Origin: an uncultured Christensenellaceae bacterium
GTDB lineage: Bacteria > Bacillota > Clostridia > Christensenellales > Pumilibacteraceae
Length of the DNA stretch: 37,808 nucleotides
Direction: 5' to 3'
Assembly: GCA_910587595.1 (NCBI GenBank)
Contig: CAJULQ010000011.1
Coordinates: 1-37,808 of the forward strand
Shown here: one piece after another, positions 24,559 to 31,011 of the stretch
Numbering within the stretch: the stretch's first letter is position 1
Layout of the letters: every line of letters begins with the position of its first letter
Program-made: the position numbers and the translations under genes
Notes under the pieces: generated by a model
The model's database searches: none
The model's input: the letters and a program-made list of their open reading frames with translations, nothing else
Told to the model about the DNA's origin: nothing

Positions 24559-25581
24559 ATGAAGAAAGAAGACAAAGACGAAAAGACAAAGATCAACGTG
24601 CTCAAAATGAACACAACGGCCACGCGTGTGGTATATTGGTTGTTCGAGCTTGCGATCGTGGCCACCATGATATACTCTATCGTGTTCATCATTGTGGACC
24701 GCAACGACAAGGTGAACCAAGCGGTACACATCGCGCATACCATGCTGTGCGTTTTGGCGCTTATCCTCTACAATATCCCCAGCTTTGTGCAGTGGAAATT
24801 CCGCATTTACATTCCCTCGGCCATTCATATCTTCGTGTTGGTGTTTATTGCGGCGCACTTTATTTTGGGCGAGGTGCAAGGCATTTACACCCAGAGTTTG
24901 GCGTTTGACAAAATATTGCACGCAACGAGCGGGTTTGCCATTGCGTTGGGCGGATTTTCGCTTGTGAATATCCTCAACAAATCGCACAACACGCACCTAA
25001 AACTCAGTCCGTTTTTCGTGGCGCTGTTCTCCTTTTGTTTCGCTTTGGCCATTGCGCTTTTGTGGGAGATCTTGGAGTTTGCGTCCGATACGTTTTTAGG
25101 CACCAACATGCAACGGTATATCCCGCCCGAAGGGATCGATCCCAAGTGGGCCAAGCAAGGCTACGGATTGGTGGACACCATGGGCGACGTGATCGTTTCC
25201 ACCGGTTCGGCGCTTATAGTGTGCATTTTGGGCTATATCGCTTTGCGCAAAAAGAAAAGCTATCTCAATCACTTTTTGTTGCGTAAGATCCCCGATTACG
25301 ACACGGCCATAGAGGAAGCGCTCGAAGCGGGCGACGTAAAGTTGGCCGAATCGCTCAAAAAGGCCAAAGAAGAGGCGCTGGCCCAGATCATGGCCGATCC
25401 GCACACCGCGCCGCCCAAACAAGAAGTATCGGCAGACGAAGGCGCCGCGCAAGAAAGCGTGCCGCCAAGCGAGGAAGAGCAAGACGAGGCGCCGCGGGAA
25501 GAAACGCCCGACGAGCCAAAAGACGCGCCTATATCCGAGCCGTCGCAAGAGCAAGCGGACGATAGCGGCGTAACGACGTAA
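24559..25581 (+). CDS. Membrane protein with YjdF/DUF2238-like core and acidic tail
   Basis: The 340-residue protein has about six membrane segments (near residues 23-47, 55-77, 83-104, 117-138, 149-170 and 210-230). The core reads FDKILHATSGFAIALGG, then ALLWEILEFASDTFLGTNMQ and GLVDTMGDVIVSTGSAL. This pattern of conserved His, Glu and Asp near membrane ends resembles the YjdF/DUF2238 family, whose function is unknown. The C-terminal 70 residues are Glu/Asp/Pro rich and probably disordered, facing the cytoplasm or surface. It follows pfkA by 57 bases without a terminator, so it may be co-transcribed. The ribosome-binding site is poor. It ends at a strong terminator. Confidence 0.75.
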   Translation: MKKEDKDEKTKINVLKMNTTATRVVYWLFELAIVATMIYSIVFIIVDRNDKVNQAVHIAHTMLCVLALILYNIPSFVQWKFRIYIPSAIHIFVLVFIAAHFILGEVQGIYTQSLAFDKILHATSGFAIALGGFSLVNILNKSHNTHLKLSPFFVALFSFCFALAIALLWEILEFASDTFLGTNMQRYIPPEGIDPKWAKQGYGLVDTMGDVIVSTGSALIVCILGYIALRKKKSYLNHFLLRKIPDYDTAIEEALEAGDVKLAESLKKAKEEALAQIMADPHTAPPKQEVSADEGAAQESVPPSEEEQDEAPREETPDEPKDAPISEPSQEQADDSGVTT

Positions 25582-25593
25582 AACGAGTATGAT

Positions 25594-25628
25594 AAAAGGA
25601 CGGATCGGCATAGCGTTCCGTCCTTTTT
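25594..25628. terminator. Bidirectional terminator
   Basis: AAAAGGACGG (25594-25603) pairs perfectly with CCGTCCTTTT (25618-25627), with A-run and T-run on the two sides. It separates the convergent membrane-protein gene (plus) and ArsR-like gene (minus). Confidence 0.9.
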
Positions 25629-25637
25629 ACAATGTGC

Positions 25638-26519
25638 TTATTCGTCGCGGTCGTATTCTATGGTGTAGCCTATTTCCACGGCGTAGTCGCCCAAATTTTT
25701 GCCGAACAGCGCAAAGCCGTCGGGCGAAGAGAGCGTAAACGTTTTGAGATCGCGTAGTCGCGCCAACGTTACTTCGGAGATCTTCACGCCGTCCCAAAAA
25801 CTGCCGCGCGCGTTCACGGCCAGCGTTTTCATACTGCCGTATTGGGGAAACACCGCATCATACCAATCGGGGCCGAGCGCGCCCTTGCGGTCGCGGTTTT
25901 CGGCGGGCAAGGTGGCGGCGCCGAGCGCCACGTCGTCGATAAAAAAGGAGATTTGACCGGGCAACGTTTCGCCGTGCGACGAAACGGCGCTGATCTCGAA
26001 ATGAAAGCGGACTTCCGAGATCACCGATCCCGCGCTTTGCGGCGTGGGCAACGTGTAGGTGAGTTTGCCGTCGGTCATCCACAGCCCCAAACAGTCGGCG
26101 TGTTCGGGGTAGGTGAAATAGCGCGGATCGTCCGTTTCTCCGATAAATCCTTTGGCGCCGATCAACGCGCAACGCTTGCTCGTTTGCGCCGAACGGTATT
26201 GCCCTACGGGCAGTTGAAAGGACTGCGTTTTTTCGGGCAGAAAAGAGGCCACGTCTATGAGGATCTTGTCGAGCGCGATGGAACACACCTTGGCAGTGCC
26301 GCGTTTGCCCGATTGTTCGGTGATGCGGATAAGCCCCGTGCTTTCCAATTTTTTCACGTGCGACGTGAGCGCGCCGTTGGTCAGGTGCAGATTGCGCGCC
26401 AGATCGGTGAGCGTTACGGCGCGGTGTTCGAGGATCTGCGACAAAATATCCATGCGAACGGGACTGCCGATGGCCTCGCACAGCGAATATGCGTCTTTCA
26501 GAGCGGTAAAATGCTTCAT
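25638..26519 (-). CDS. ArsR-like winged-helix regulator with large C-terminal domain
   Basis: Residues about 1-80 of 293 form an ArsR-type winged helix (AYSLCEAIGSPVRMDILSQI, then DLARNLHLTNGALTSHVKKLE and the wing LIRITEQSGKRGTAK). The remaining 200 residues are beta-rich (TLPTPQSAGSVISEVRFHFEI, FFIDDVALGAATLP) and look like a sandwich or jelly-roll domain that could sense a sugar or other ligand. Proteins of this plan often control nearby sugar or secondary-metabolite genes, but the ligand is unknown. The start at 26519 is set by a promoter whose TATACT ends six bases earlier. It is divergent from the ProB-like kinase, and palindromes overlap both promoters, so autoregulation and control of the kinase are plausible. 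Confidence 0.82.
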   Translation of the reverse strand: MKHFTALKDAYSLCEAIGSPVRMDILSQILEHRAVTLTDLARNLHLTNGALTSHVKKLESTGLIRITEQSGKRGTAKVCSIALDKILIDVASFLPEKTQSFQLPVGQYRSAQTSKRCALIGAKGFIGETDDPRYFTYPEHADCLGLWMTDGKLTYTLPTPQSAGSVISEVRFHFEISAVSSHGETLPGQISFFIDDVALGAATLPAENRDRKGALGPDWYDAVFPQYGSMKTLAVNARGSFWDGVKISEVTLARLRDLKTFTLSSPDGFALFGKNLGDYAVEIGYTIEYDRDE

Positions 26520-26525
26520 ATAAAC

Positions 26526-26554
26526 AGTATACCACAACAATTGCTTATTAGCAA
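26526..26554 (-). promoter_or_regulatory. Promoter and operator candidate of the ArsR-like gene
   Basis: On the minus strand TTGCTA (26554-26549), a 17-base spacer and TATACT (26531-26526); the ATG follows after six bases. TTGCT-TATT-AGCAA (26541-26554) is an inverted repeat covering the -35 box and is a candidate operator. Confidence 0.6.
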
Positions 26555-26557
26555 GCG

Positions 26558-26597
26558 CTGTCAGTATCTTGACAGTAATGGCGGGGTGTGGTATCAT
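26558..26597 (+). promoter_or_regulatory. Promoter and inverted repeat before the ProB-like kinase
   Basis: TTGACA (26569-26574), a 17-base spacer and TATCAT (26592-26597), seven bases before the ATG at 26605. CTGTCA (26558-26563) and TGACAG (26570-26575) form an inverted repeat over the -35 box. Confidence 0.6.
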
Positions 26598-26604
26598 ATA
26601 CACT

Positions 26605-27420
26605 ATGATAGACGTGGTAGGCAAGATCGGCTCGATGGCTCTTGTAGACAGCCGTCACAACAACGTGGACTACAACAAATTCGCACGGCTCGGTCGGCAA
26701 CTTCGCCCCGGTATGGTGTGGGTTTCGAGCGGCGCAACCGAGATCGGGCGGCTGGATTACATGCAACGCAACGGCAAGGAATTGGAAGGCAACGCCGACG
26801 AAGTGAAAATGGACTATGCGGCGCAAGGGCAAGCCGTTCTCATGCAGACCTACCGCAACTTTATCGACCCGCGCTATTCGGTGCGGCAAGTGCTTGTGGA
26901 GCACGGGCATTTCAACGACGCCGCCAAGCGCGAAAACATTCGGCAAATGCTGTTGCGCGCGTCCGAGCAAAACGCCGTGCCTATAGTCAACTACAACGAC
27001 GCGGTGTCTTGCGAAGAAAACCGCAAAATGGAAATTCGCCGTTTGCGCGACCGTCGCGAAGCGGTGGTGGAGCTTGTGGACAACGACGAAACGGCGGCGC
27101 AGATCGCTTGTTTGGTGCGGGCGAAGGCGCTACTGATATTTTCCACGCTCAACGGCATTTACAGCGACGTGCGCGACCCCGCCACGCTCATTGGGGAGAT
27201 AAGCGCGCCCACGGCGGCCGAAGTGCTCGAAAAGATAGATAAGGCCAAAGCGCTGTGCGAGGGCGCGTCGCGGGCGGGTGCCAACGGCGCCAAAGCCAAG
27301 CTCGAATACATCAAGCCGTGCATAGAGGCGGGCGTGAACGTTTGGATCGCCGGCGCCGATTACGATATAGACGAAGTGCTGGGCGGCAAAGCGCCGTGCA
27401 CGCGTATACACATAGGATAG
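26605..27420 (+). CDS. ProB-like amino-acid kinase (glutamate 5-kinase fold)
   Basis: The 271-residue protein is an amino-acid kinase of the glutamate 5-kinase type. Landmarks are GKIGSMAL near the start, VWVSSGATEIG, AAQGQAVLMQTY, RQVLVEHGHFND, VPIVNYNDAV, VDNDETAAQIACLVRAKALLIFSTLNGIY, and a lysine near the end of the nucleotide site (GANGAKAKLE). It lacks the C-terminal PUA domain of many ProB enzymes, and no proA or proC lies near, so the substrate may be glutamate or another acid. It probably starts at ATG 26605, seven bases after the -10 box, without a Shine-Dalgarno sequence. yitT follows after nine bases in the same unit. Confidence 0.83.
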   Translation: MIDVVGKIGSMALVDSRHNNVDYNKFARLGRQLRPGMVWVSSGATEIGRLDYMQRNGKELEGNADEVKMDYAAQGQAVLMQTYRNFIDPRYSVRQVLVEHGHFNDAAKRENIRQMLLRASEQNAVPIVNYNDAVSCEENRKMEIRRLRDRREAVVELVDNDETAAQIACLVRAKALLIFSTLNGIYSDVRDPATLIGEISAPTAAEVLEKIDKAKALCEGASRAGANGAKAKLEYIKPCIEAGVNVWIAGADYDIDEVLGGKAPCTRIHIG

Positions 27421-27429
27421 AGAGGAAGT

Positions 27430-28359
27430 ATGGTCACAAAAAAGCAAATGCAAGCCGCCGAAACGGAGCGCGCGCTGATCGCCGAAAAAAAATCTACCGC
27501 CAAAGATTGGCTTGTTCTCATAGCGGGTATATTGGTGGCGGGTCTACTGCGCGCCGTGTCCATTTATTCGTTCGTGGTGCCTAACAATTTTGCGCCGGGC
27601 GGCGTTACGGGTATCGCGTCTATGCTCGAATATAAACTGCATATAAACGCGGGTTATTTTCTGTTAGGCATCAACGTGCCCCTTTTGATCATTGCGTTTA
27701 TTTTTATCGGCAAGCGGTTTGCCATCACGTCCGGCATAGCCATCGTGCTGTCGTCCACTTTGATGGTATTGTTCGAAAAAGTGGATTTTTACACCTTTTC
27801 CACCGCAAATACGGGCGCCGATCAGCTGTTGGCGGCCATTGCGGGCGGCATATTGGGCGGCGCGGGCATTGCCATTTTGCTCAAATTGGGGGGTAGCAGC
27901 GGCGGCACCGATATCTTGGCGGTGCTTATCCAAAAGAAACATTCGGGCACCAACGTGGCGTGGTTCATTTTTATGATCGACAGTATCGTGGTGTTTGCCT
28001 CCGCGTTTATTTACGATAACCCCATCGTGCCCATCTTGCTGTCGCTTGTGGAAATGTTCGTGTCCAGCAAGGTGAACGAAACCATTTTGCAAGGCTTTAA
28101 GTCGGCTATCAAATTCGAGATCGTGACGGGGGCGGAAAGCGCCGACGAGTTGGCCAAAGACATCATGCAAAAACTGCACCGCGGCGTTACCATGTTGCCC
28201 GCCAAGGGCATGTATACGGGGGTGGATCGCGCCATGTTGGTGTGCATTTTGCGCAAGCGGCAAATGTCCAACTTCCGCGATATCTTAAAAAAATACCCCA
28301 ACACGTTCGCATATGTTTCGGGCACCAGCGAAGTGGTGGGGCAAGGTTTTAAGAATTAG
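27430..28359 (+). CDS. YitT-family membrane protein
   Basis: The 309-residue protein has the layout of the YitT family. An N-terminal cytoplasmic stretch is followed by about five membrane segments with the family marks NNFAPGGVTGIASML and GILGGAGIAILLKLGGSSGGTD, and a C-terminal DUF2179 domain (MQKLHRGVTMLPAKGMYTG, then FRDILKKYPNTFAYVSG). The family is widespread in Bacillota and proposed to be transport-related, but function is not established. GAGAGGAAG lies before the ATG. The gene overlaps the convergent lgt gene by 11 bases at its 3' end. Confidence 0.93.
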   Translation: MVTKKQMQAAETERALIAEKKSTAKDWLVLIAGILVAGLLRAVSIYSFVVPNNFAPGGVTGIASMLEYKLHINAGYFLLGINVPLLIIAFIFIGKRFAITSGIAIVLSSTLMVLFEKVDFYTFSTANTGADQLLAAIAGGILGGAGIAILLKLGGSSGGTDILAVLIQKKHSGTNVAWFIFMIDSIVVFASAFIYDNPIVPILLSLVEMFVSSKVNETILQGFKSAIKFEIVTGAESADELAKDIMQKLHRGVTMLPAKGMYTGVDRAMLVCILRKRQMSNFRDILKKYPNTFAYVSGTSEVVGQGFKN

Positions 28360-29239
28360 GTGGCGTTTTATCTTCTTCGGTTGGCGGATCCGCTCGTTTT
28401 TCGGGCGGGTCTTTTGCTTTTTCGAACGGGACGACGTGATAGCCGAACACCGCCACCGTTAAAGCGACAGCCACAAGCGCCAACACGATCACTTGCACTT
28501 GGCTGGGCGTAAGGCCGGGGATAAGGGCGCCGCGGTCGTCGCCGCGCAAAAATTCGATGCAAAAGCGAAATACGGCATAGCCTATGCCGTACAGCGGCAA
28601 CAGCAGTTTATACGCCGCGCGCTTAGGGGTATCGAACTTAAGCAGCAAAACGAGCATAACGGCCAATAATACGGCCAAGAAAAGCGCCTCGAACAGTTGG
28701 GTGGGATACGCCCGCCCGCCCGTGGCCGCGTATGCGGGATACGATCCCGCATAGTCGCGTAGATCGGGGAATACAACACCCAATTTGCTGTGGGTGGGTT
28801 TGCCGTAGCAACAGCCGGCGCAAAAACAACCCAACCGTCCGAAGATATGCCCGAGCACGATGCAAGGCGCGGCATACGACGCGCAACGGAAAAAGTCGCG
28901 TTTTACTTTGCCTTTGGCAAAAAAGAGCGTGCCCAATACAAAGGTGAGAACGCCCGCTACCAAACCGCCCATAAAGGTGAGGCCGCCGCCCTCGAATTTG
29001 CCGATCTTGCCCGCTTGCAACCACGCGATCCAATCGTAAAACAGTTGAAAGAGCGCGGCGCCGCCCATGCCGATCGCAATGCTTATCACGGCCAACAGCG
29101 AGTAAAAGGTATAGGTTTTATCGTCTACCTTTTTTATGTTGCACAACAGCTTGAACAATACAACGGCGGCCAATAACCCCACGGCGAGGAGTATGCCGTA
29201 CATGGAAAGAAATTCTTTGCCCAATAAATATGGATACAT
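28349..29239 (-). CDS. lgt: Prolipoprotein diacylglyceryl transferase
   Basis: Lgt moves diacylglycerol from phosphatidylglycerol to the lipobox cysteine of prolipoproteins in the cytoplasmic membrane. The 296-residue protein has seven likely membrane segments. Its signature regions are YGILLAVGLLAAVVL, GGLTFMGGLVAG, LGHIFGRLGCFCAGCCYG (catalytic histidine/arginine area), YPTQLFEA and FCIEFLRGDDRG. A Pro/Glu/Lys-rich tail of about 25 residues follows. ATG 29239 is chosen: it opens MYPYLLGKEFLSMYG as in the family, and TATGCT lies six bases upstream. No Shine-Dalgarno sequence is present, so translation is probably leaderless. Confidence 0.95.
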   Translation of the reverse strand: MYPYLLGKEFLSMYGILLAVGLLAAVVLFKLLCNIKKVDDKTYTFYSLLAVISIAIGMGGAALFQLFYDWIAWLQAGKIGKFEGGGLTFMGGLVAGVLTFVLGTLFFAKGKVKRDFFRCASYAAPCIVLGHIFGRLGCFCAGCCYGKPTHSKLGVVFPDLRDYAGSYPAYAATGGRAYPTQLFEALFLAVLLAVMLVLLLKFDTPKRAAYKLLLPLYGIGYAVFRFCIEFLRGDDRGALIPGLTPSQVQVIVLALVAVALTVAVFGYHVVPFEKAKDPPEKRADPPTEEDKTPPNS

Positions 29240-29245
29240 GCTTAT

Positions 29246-29275
29246 AGCATAGCACAGCGGGTCATGATTTGTCAA
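29246..29275 (-). promoter_or_regulatory. Promoter of lgt
   Basis: On the minus strand TTGACA (29275-29270), an 18-base spacer and TATGCT (29251-29246), then six bases to the ATG. It diverges from the hisH promoter; the two -35 boxes are 15 bases apart. Confidence 0.65.
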
Positions 29276-29290
29276 GGTGCCGCCGATAAG

Positions 29291-29319
29291 TTGACTACGG
29301 CGCGGTAAAATAGTATACT
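29291..29319 (+). promoter_or_regulatory. Promoter of hisH
   Basis: TTGACT (29291-29296), a 17-base spacer and TATACT (29314-29319). The hisH ATG at 29350 is about 30 bases downstream, so a short leader exists, with a weak GCGGA site. Confidence 0.7.
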
Positions 29320-29349
29320 GGTAGAAAATTCTCGGGCGGAGCGTGCGGC

Positions 29350-29961
29350 ATGACAAAACAAAAGATCGCGGTGATAGACTACGGCGCGGGCAATCTGCAT
29401 TCGGTGATGGGGGCGTTGCATCGCGCCCGTGCGAACGCGGCGGTGGTTTCGTCGCCCGCCGAACTGCACGGTTGCGGCGGCATCGTGTTGCCGGGGGTGG
29501 GCGCGTTCGGCTATGCGGCGAACGCCTTGCAAGAAAGCGGATTTTTCGCTGCCTTGCGTTCGGCCGCGGCAGACGGCGTGCCGCTGCTCGGCATTTGCCT
29601 CGGCATGCAGTTGCTGTTTGCCGAAAGCGAAGAGAGCGCGGGCGCGCAAGGTCTGCACGTATTGCCCGGCAAAGTTACCCGCTTGCGCACCGACGGGCTG
29701 AAAACGCCGCACATGGGTTGGAGCAGTTTGCACGGGTGCCGCGGCCGCTTGCTGTCGGGCATAGAGGAGGACGCGTTCGTGTATTTCGTGCATTCGTTCG
29801 GCGTGCACAGCGAGGGCTGCACGGCGGCAACGGCTTGCTACGGCGAAACATTCGACGCGGCCGTCGAGCGCGGCAACGTGTTCGGCACGCAGTTTCACCC
29901 CGAAAAAAGTTCGGCGGTGGGCGCGCGTATCCTCGATAATTTTTTATCGTGCGTGGGATAG
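29350..29961 (+). CDS. hisH: Imidazole glycerol phosphate synthase, glutaminase subunit HisH
   Basis: HisH releases ammonia from glutamine and channels it to HisF in histidine biosynthesis. The 203-residue protein is a class I glutamine amidotransferase: VIDYGAGNLHSV at the start, the oxyanion strand VLPGVGAFG, nucleophile C83 in GICLGMQLLF, HMGWSSL, and the H183/E185 pair in TQFHPEKSS. Its partner hisF follows after 285 bases of tandem repeat DNA, an unusual gap because the two genes are normally close. No other his genes are in the window. Confidence 0.96.
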   Translation: MTKQKIAVIDYGAGNLHSVMGALHRARANAAVVSSPAELHGCGGIVLPGVGAFGYAANALQESGFFAALRSAAADGVPLLGICLGMQLLFAESEESAGAQGLHVLPGKVTRLRTDGLKTPHMGWSSLHGCRGRLLSGIEEDAFVYFVHSFGVHSEGCTAATACYGETFDAAVERGNVFGTQFHPEKSSAVGARILDNFLSCVG

Positions 29962-29964
29962 AAG

Positions 29965-30230
29965 AAAACACGGTATCGCAACGATTCGTGTGCGGGCATA
30001 TGCTTGCGATCACGCAAAAACAAACTCGCTAATACGTTGCAAAAAGAGTACGCGGTTTCTATAGAAAAACACGGTATCGCAACGATTCGTGCGCGGGCAT
30101 ATACTTGCGATTACGCAAAAACAAACTCGCTAATACGTTGCAAAAAGAGTACGCGGTTTCTATAGAAAAACACGGTATCGCAACGATTCGTGTGCGGGCA
30201 TATACTTGCGATCACGCAAAAATAAACTCG
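29965..30230 (+). repeat. 101-bp tandem direct repeat, 2.6 copies, between hisH and hisF
   Basis: Copies start at 29965, 30066 and 30167; the third stops after 64 bases at 30230, just before the hisF start. Copies differ at only a few positions (for example TGTGCGGG versus GCGCGGG). Each full copy contains GCAACG and CGTTGC about 60 bases apart, TTGCG/CGCAA around a short loop, and a promoter-like pair TTGCAA, 17 bases, TATAGA (30037-30065 and 30138-30166). There is no convincing open frame. The function is unknown. Confidence 0.9.
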
Positions 30231-30246
30231 GTGGGACGATAAAAAA

Positions 30247-31002
30247 ATGACGGCAAAAAGAATCATTCCTTGCTTGGACGTAAAAGACGGTCGCGTGGTA
30301 AAAGGCGTGAATTTCGTGGATCTGACCGATGCGGGCGACCCCGCCGAAGTGGCGCAAGCGTATGAAAAAGCGGGCGCCGACGAGATCGTGTTTTTGGATA
30401 TCACGGCGTCGGTGCGCGGTACCGAAACGGTAGCCGCCACGGTGTCGCGCGTGGCCGAACGATTGGCCATACCGCTCTGCGTGGGCGGCGGGATTCGCAC
30501 GGTGGAGGACGCCACCGCCGTGTTGCGCGCGGGCGCCGATAAAGTGTCGGTGAATACGGCCGCTATCCGCGACCCCGACTTGATCGCCCGACTGGCGGAT
30601 AAGTTCGGTTGCCAATGCGTAACGGTGGCGATAGACGCCAAAAAACACCGCGAGGGCTACCGTGTGTATTCGCAAGGCGGCCGAAAAGAAGAACCCCTCG
30701 ACGCCCTTTGTTGGGCGCGAGAGGCGCAAATGCGGGGCGCAGGCGAGATATTGCTCACCAGCATCGACCGCGACGGTACCAATATAGGGTATGAATGCGA
30801 CTTGACGCGCTTGGTGTCCGAGAACGTGAATATTCCCGTGATCGCCAGCGGCGGCGCGGGCAATAGACAGCATTTTGCCGACGCGTTTTTGGCGGCACAA
30901 GCCGACGCGGCGTTGGCCGCCTCGGTGTTCCATTTTCACAAAATAGACATAGCCGACCTAAAGCGGTTTTTGGCGCAGTGCGGCGTTTGCGTGCGGCAGT
31001 AG
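30247..31002 (+). CDS. hisF: Imidazole glycerol phosphate synthase, cyclase subunit HisF
   Basis: HisF uses ammonia from HisH to close the imidazole ring, giving imidazole glycerol phosphate and AICAR. The 251-residue TIM barrel has catalytic D11 in IIPCLDVKDGRVVKG, the second aspartate near 130 in TVAIDAKKH, the phosphate loops VGGGIRT and ASGGAG, and LLTSIDRDGT. The ribosome-binding site is weak (GGGAC about ten bases upstream). It lies directly behind the 101-bp repeat array. Its 3' end is only nine bases from the convergent leuS stop, with no visible terminator. Confidence 0.96.
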   Translation: MTAKRIIPCLDVKDGRVVKGVNFVDLTDAGDPAEVAQAYEKAGADEIVFLDITASVRGTETVAATVSRVAERLAIPLCVGGGIRTVEDATAVLRAGADKVSVNTAAIRDPDLIARLADKFGCQCVTVAIDAKKHREGYRVYSQGGRKEEPLDALCWAREAQMRGAGEILLTSIDRDGTNIGYECDLTRLVSENVNIPVIASGGAGNRQHFADAFLAAQADAALAASVFHFHKIDIADLKRFLAQCGVCVRQ

Positions 31003-31011
31003 CGCCCGCGA

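Noticed and set aside
25842..27242. 466-residue plus-strand open frame across the ArsR-like gene and the kinase
   Set aside because: It is antisense to one strong gene and out of frame with another; Arg-rich, low-quality composition typical of shadows in GC-rich DNA.
29965..30230. CRISPR array
   Set aside because: The copies are contiguous 101-bp direct repeats without unique spacers, and no cas genes are present.
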